Source: an uncultured Clostridia bacterium (lineage in GTDB: Bacteria; Bacillota; Clostridia; TANB77; CAG-508). From it: a stretch of 26,223 nt of DNA. Every line of letters starts with the position of its first letter. Positions within the stretch are counted from its first letter, which is position 1. This document shows, piece after piece, positions 25,963 to 26,223 of this stretch. The stretch covers positions 1-26,223 of the forward strand of contig CAOSLI010000011.1 of the NCBI GenBank assembly GCA_948524275.1, in the 5' to 3' direction. Both the position numbers and the translations under genes were made by a program. The notes beneath the pieces were generated by a model. The model saw only the letters and a list, made by a program, of their open reading frames with translations, had not been told where the DNA came from and ran no database searches.

Positions 25963-26163
25963 ATGAAAAATAAAAATGTTAGAAATAGTGGAATGGGATT
26001 TATTAGTGTATTAACTTTAATATTCATAGTGTTGAAGTTAACGAATAACATTAGTTGGTCTTGGATATGGGTATTATCTCCAATATGGATTACAGCTGTT
26101 TTACTTATAATAATTTTTGCAGTTATTATGATAGGTGGTAGAATAAAAAAAGGAAAATGGTAA
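25963..26163 (+). CDS. Small two-helix membrane protein (transmembrane Fragile-X-F type)
   Basis: 66 aa from ATG 25963 with AAGGAGGAA at 25947-25955. Two membrane segments: MGFISVLTLIFIVLKLTNNI, and WVLSPIWITAVLLIIIFAVIM. The ISWSWIWVLSPIWI signature matches the small protein type annotated as transmembrane Fragile-X-F protein; the biological role is unknown. Confidence 0.7.
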   Translation: MKNKNVRNSGMGFISVLTLIFIVLKLTNNISWSWIWVLSPIWITAVLLIIIFAVIMIGGRIKKGKW

Positions 26164-26205
26164 ACACAAAATTACAATATATCACTAGGAATGGGGGAAT
26201 AATAA

Positions 26206-26223
26206 ATGAACTTTAAAGAATAT
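26206..26223 (+). CDS. Start of a further gene (3' truncated by window)
   Basis: ATG 26206 follows GGGGGAA at 26192-26198 by 7 nt; six codons (MNFKEY) are visible before the window ends. Confidence 0.5.

Noticed and set aside
1..26223. tRNA gene for the predicted CGGN decoder, or a CRISPR array, in this window
   Set aside because: No cloverleaf with a GTTCRA T-loop motif and no regularly spaced repeats were seen in the intergenic regions, so the decoder must be elsewhere.

Overview
The window is an AT-rich stretch (about 30% GC by eye) from a Gram-positive, Clostridia-type bacterium. It carries most of the transfer region of an integrative conjugative element (ICE). Strong AGGAGG ribosome binding sites, a class B sortase, a MOBP relaxase with MobC, a VirD4-type coupling protein, PrgI/VirB4/VirB6-like proteins and a CD1108-type cell-wall hydrolase all point that way. 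Every gene I can support is on the + strand. The exact host cannot be named from the sequence.

Layout. 1-143 is the end of an unknown gene. 161-7840 is one giant SNF2-helicase/N6-DNA-methylase gene, with a TnpV-like gene overprinted in another frame at 1002-1355. 7949-9735 is a two-gene cargo of unknown function with its own promoter, bounded by twin hairpins. 9834-11220 holds a Toprim/DUF3991 primase-like protein and a DpnD/PcfM-like protein. 11281-11400 looks like oriT. 11415-14961 encodes MobC, relaxase, PcfB, an ArdC-like protein and a small ORF. 14981-25318 is the type IV secretion block: coupling protein, pilin-like protein, MT-A70 methylase, a small protein, VirB6-like protein, two accessory proteins, PrgI, VirB4, sortase B and CHAP hydrolase. 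A strong terminator follows, then a new promoter and several small genes.

The main discovery is a recoding system. Five core genes (SNF2/methylase, coupling protein, pilin-like, VirB6-like, VirB4) look shattered by frameshifts, but every break has the same form: an extra C immediately before an in-frame glycine codon GGN, giving CGGN. There are 21 such sites. I read every CGG in the window: 42 in all, 10 with C at codon position 2, 11 at position 3, and 21 at position 1. All 21 position-1 cases are +1 shift sites, and none is an arginine codon. Skipping the C (or reading CGGN as a four-base glycine codon) restores full-length canonical proteins with intact motifs, for example the P-loop GGSGAGKT of the coupling protein. 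The simplest model is an unassigned CGG triplet and a glycine tRNA with an expanded anticodon (NCCG) decoding CGGN. No such tRNA lies in this window.

Other oddities: two adjacent genes appear to start with AUA, UUG starts are very common, and the last shift site in VirB4 decides between normal termination and an in-frame VirB4-sortase fusion.
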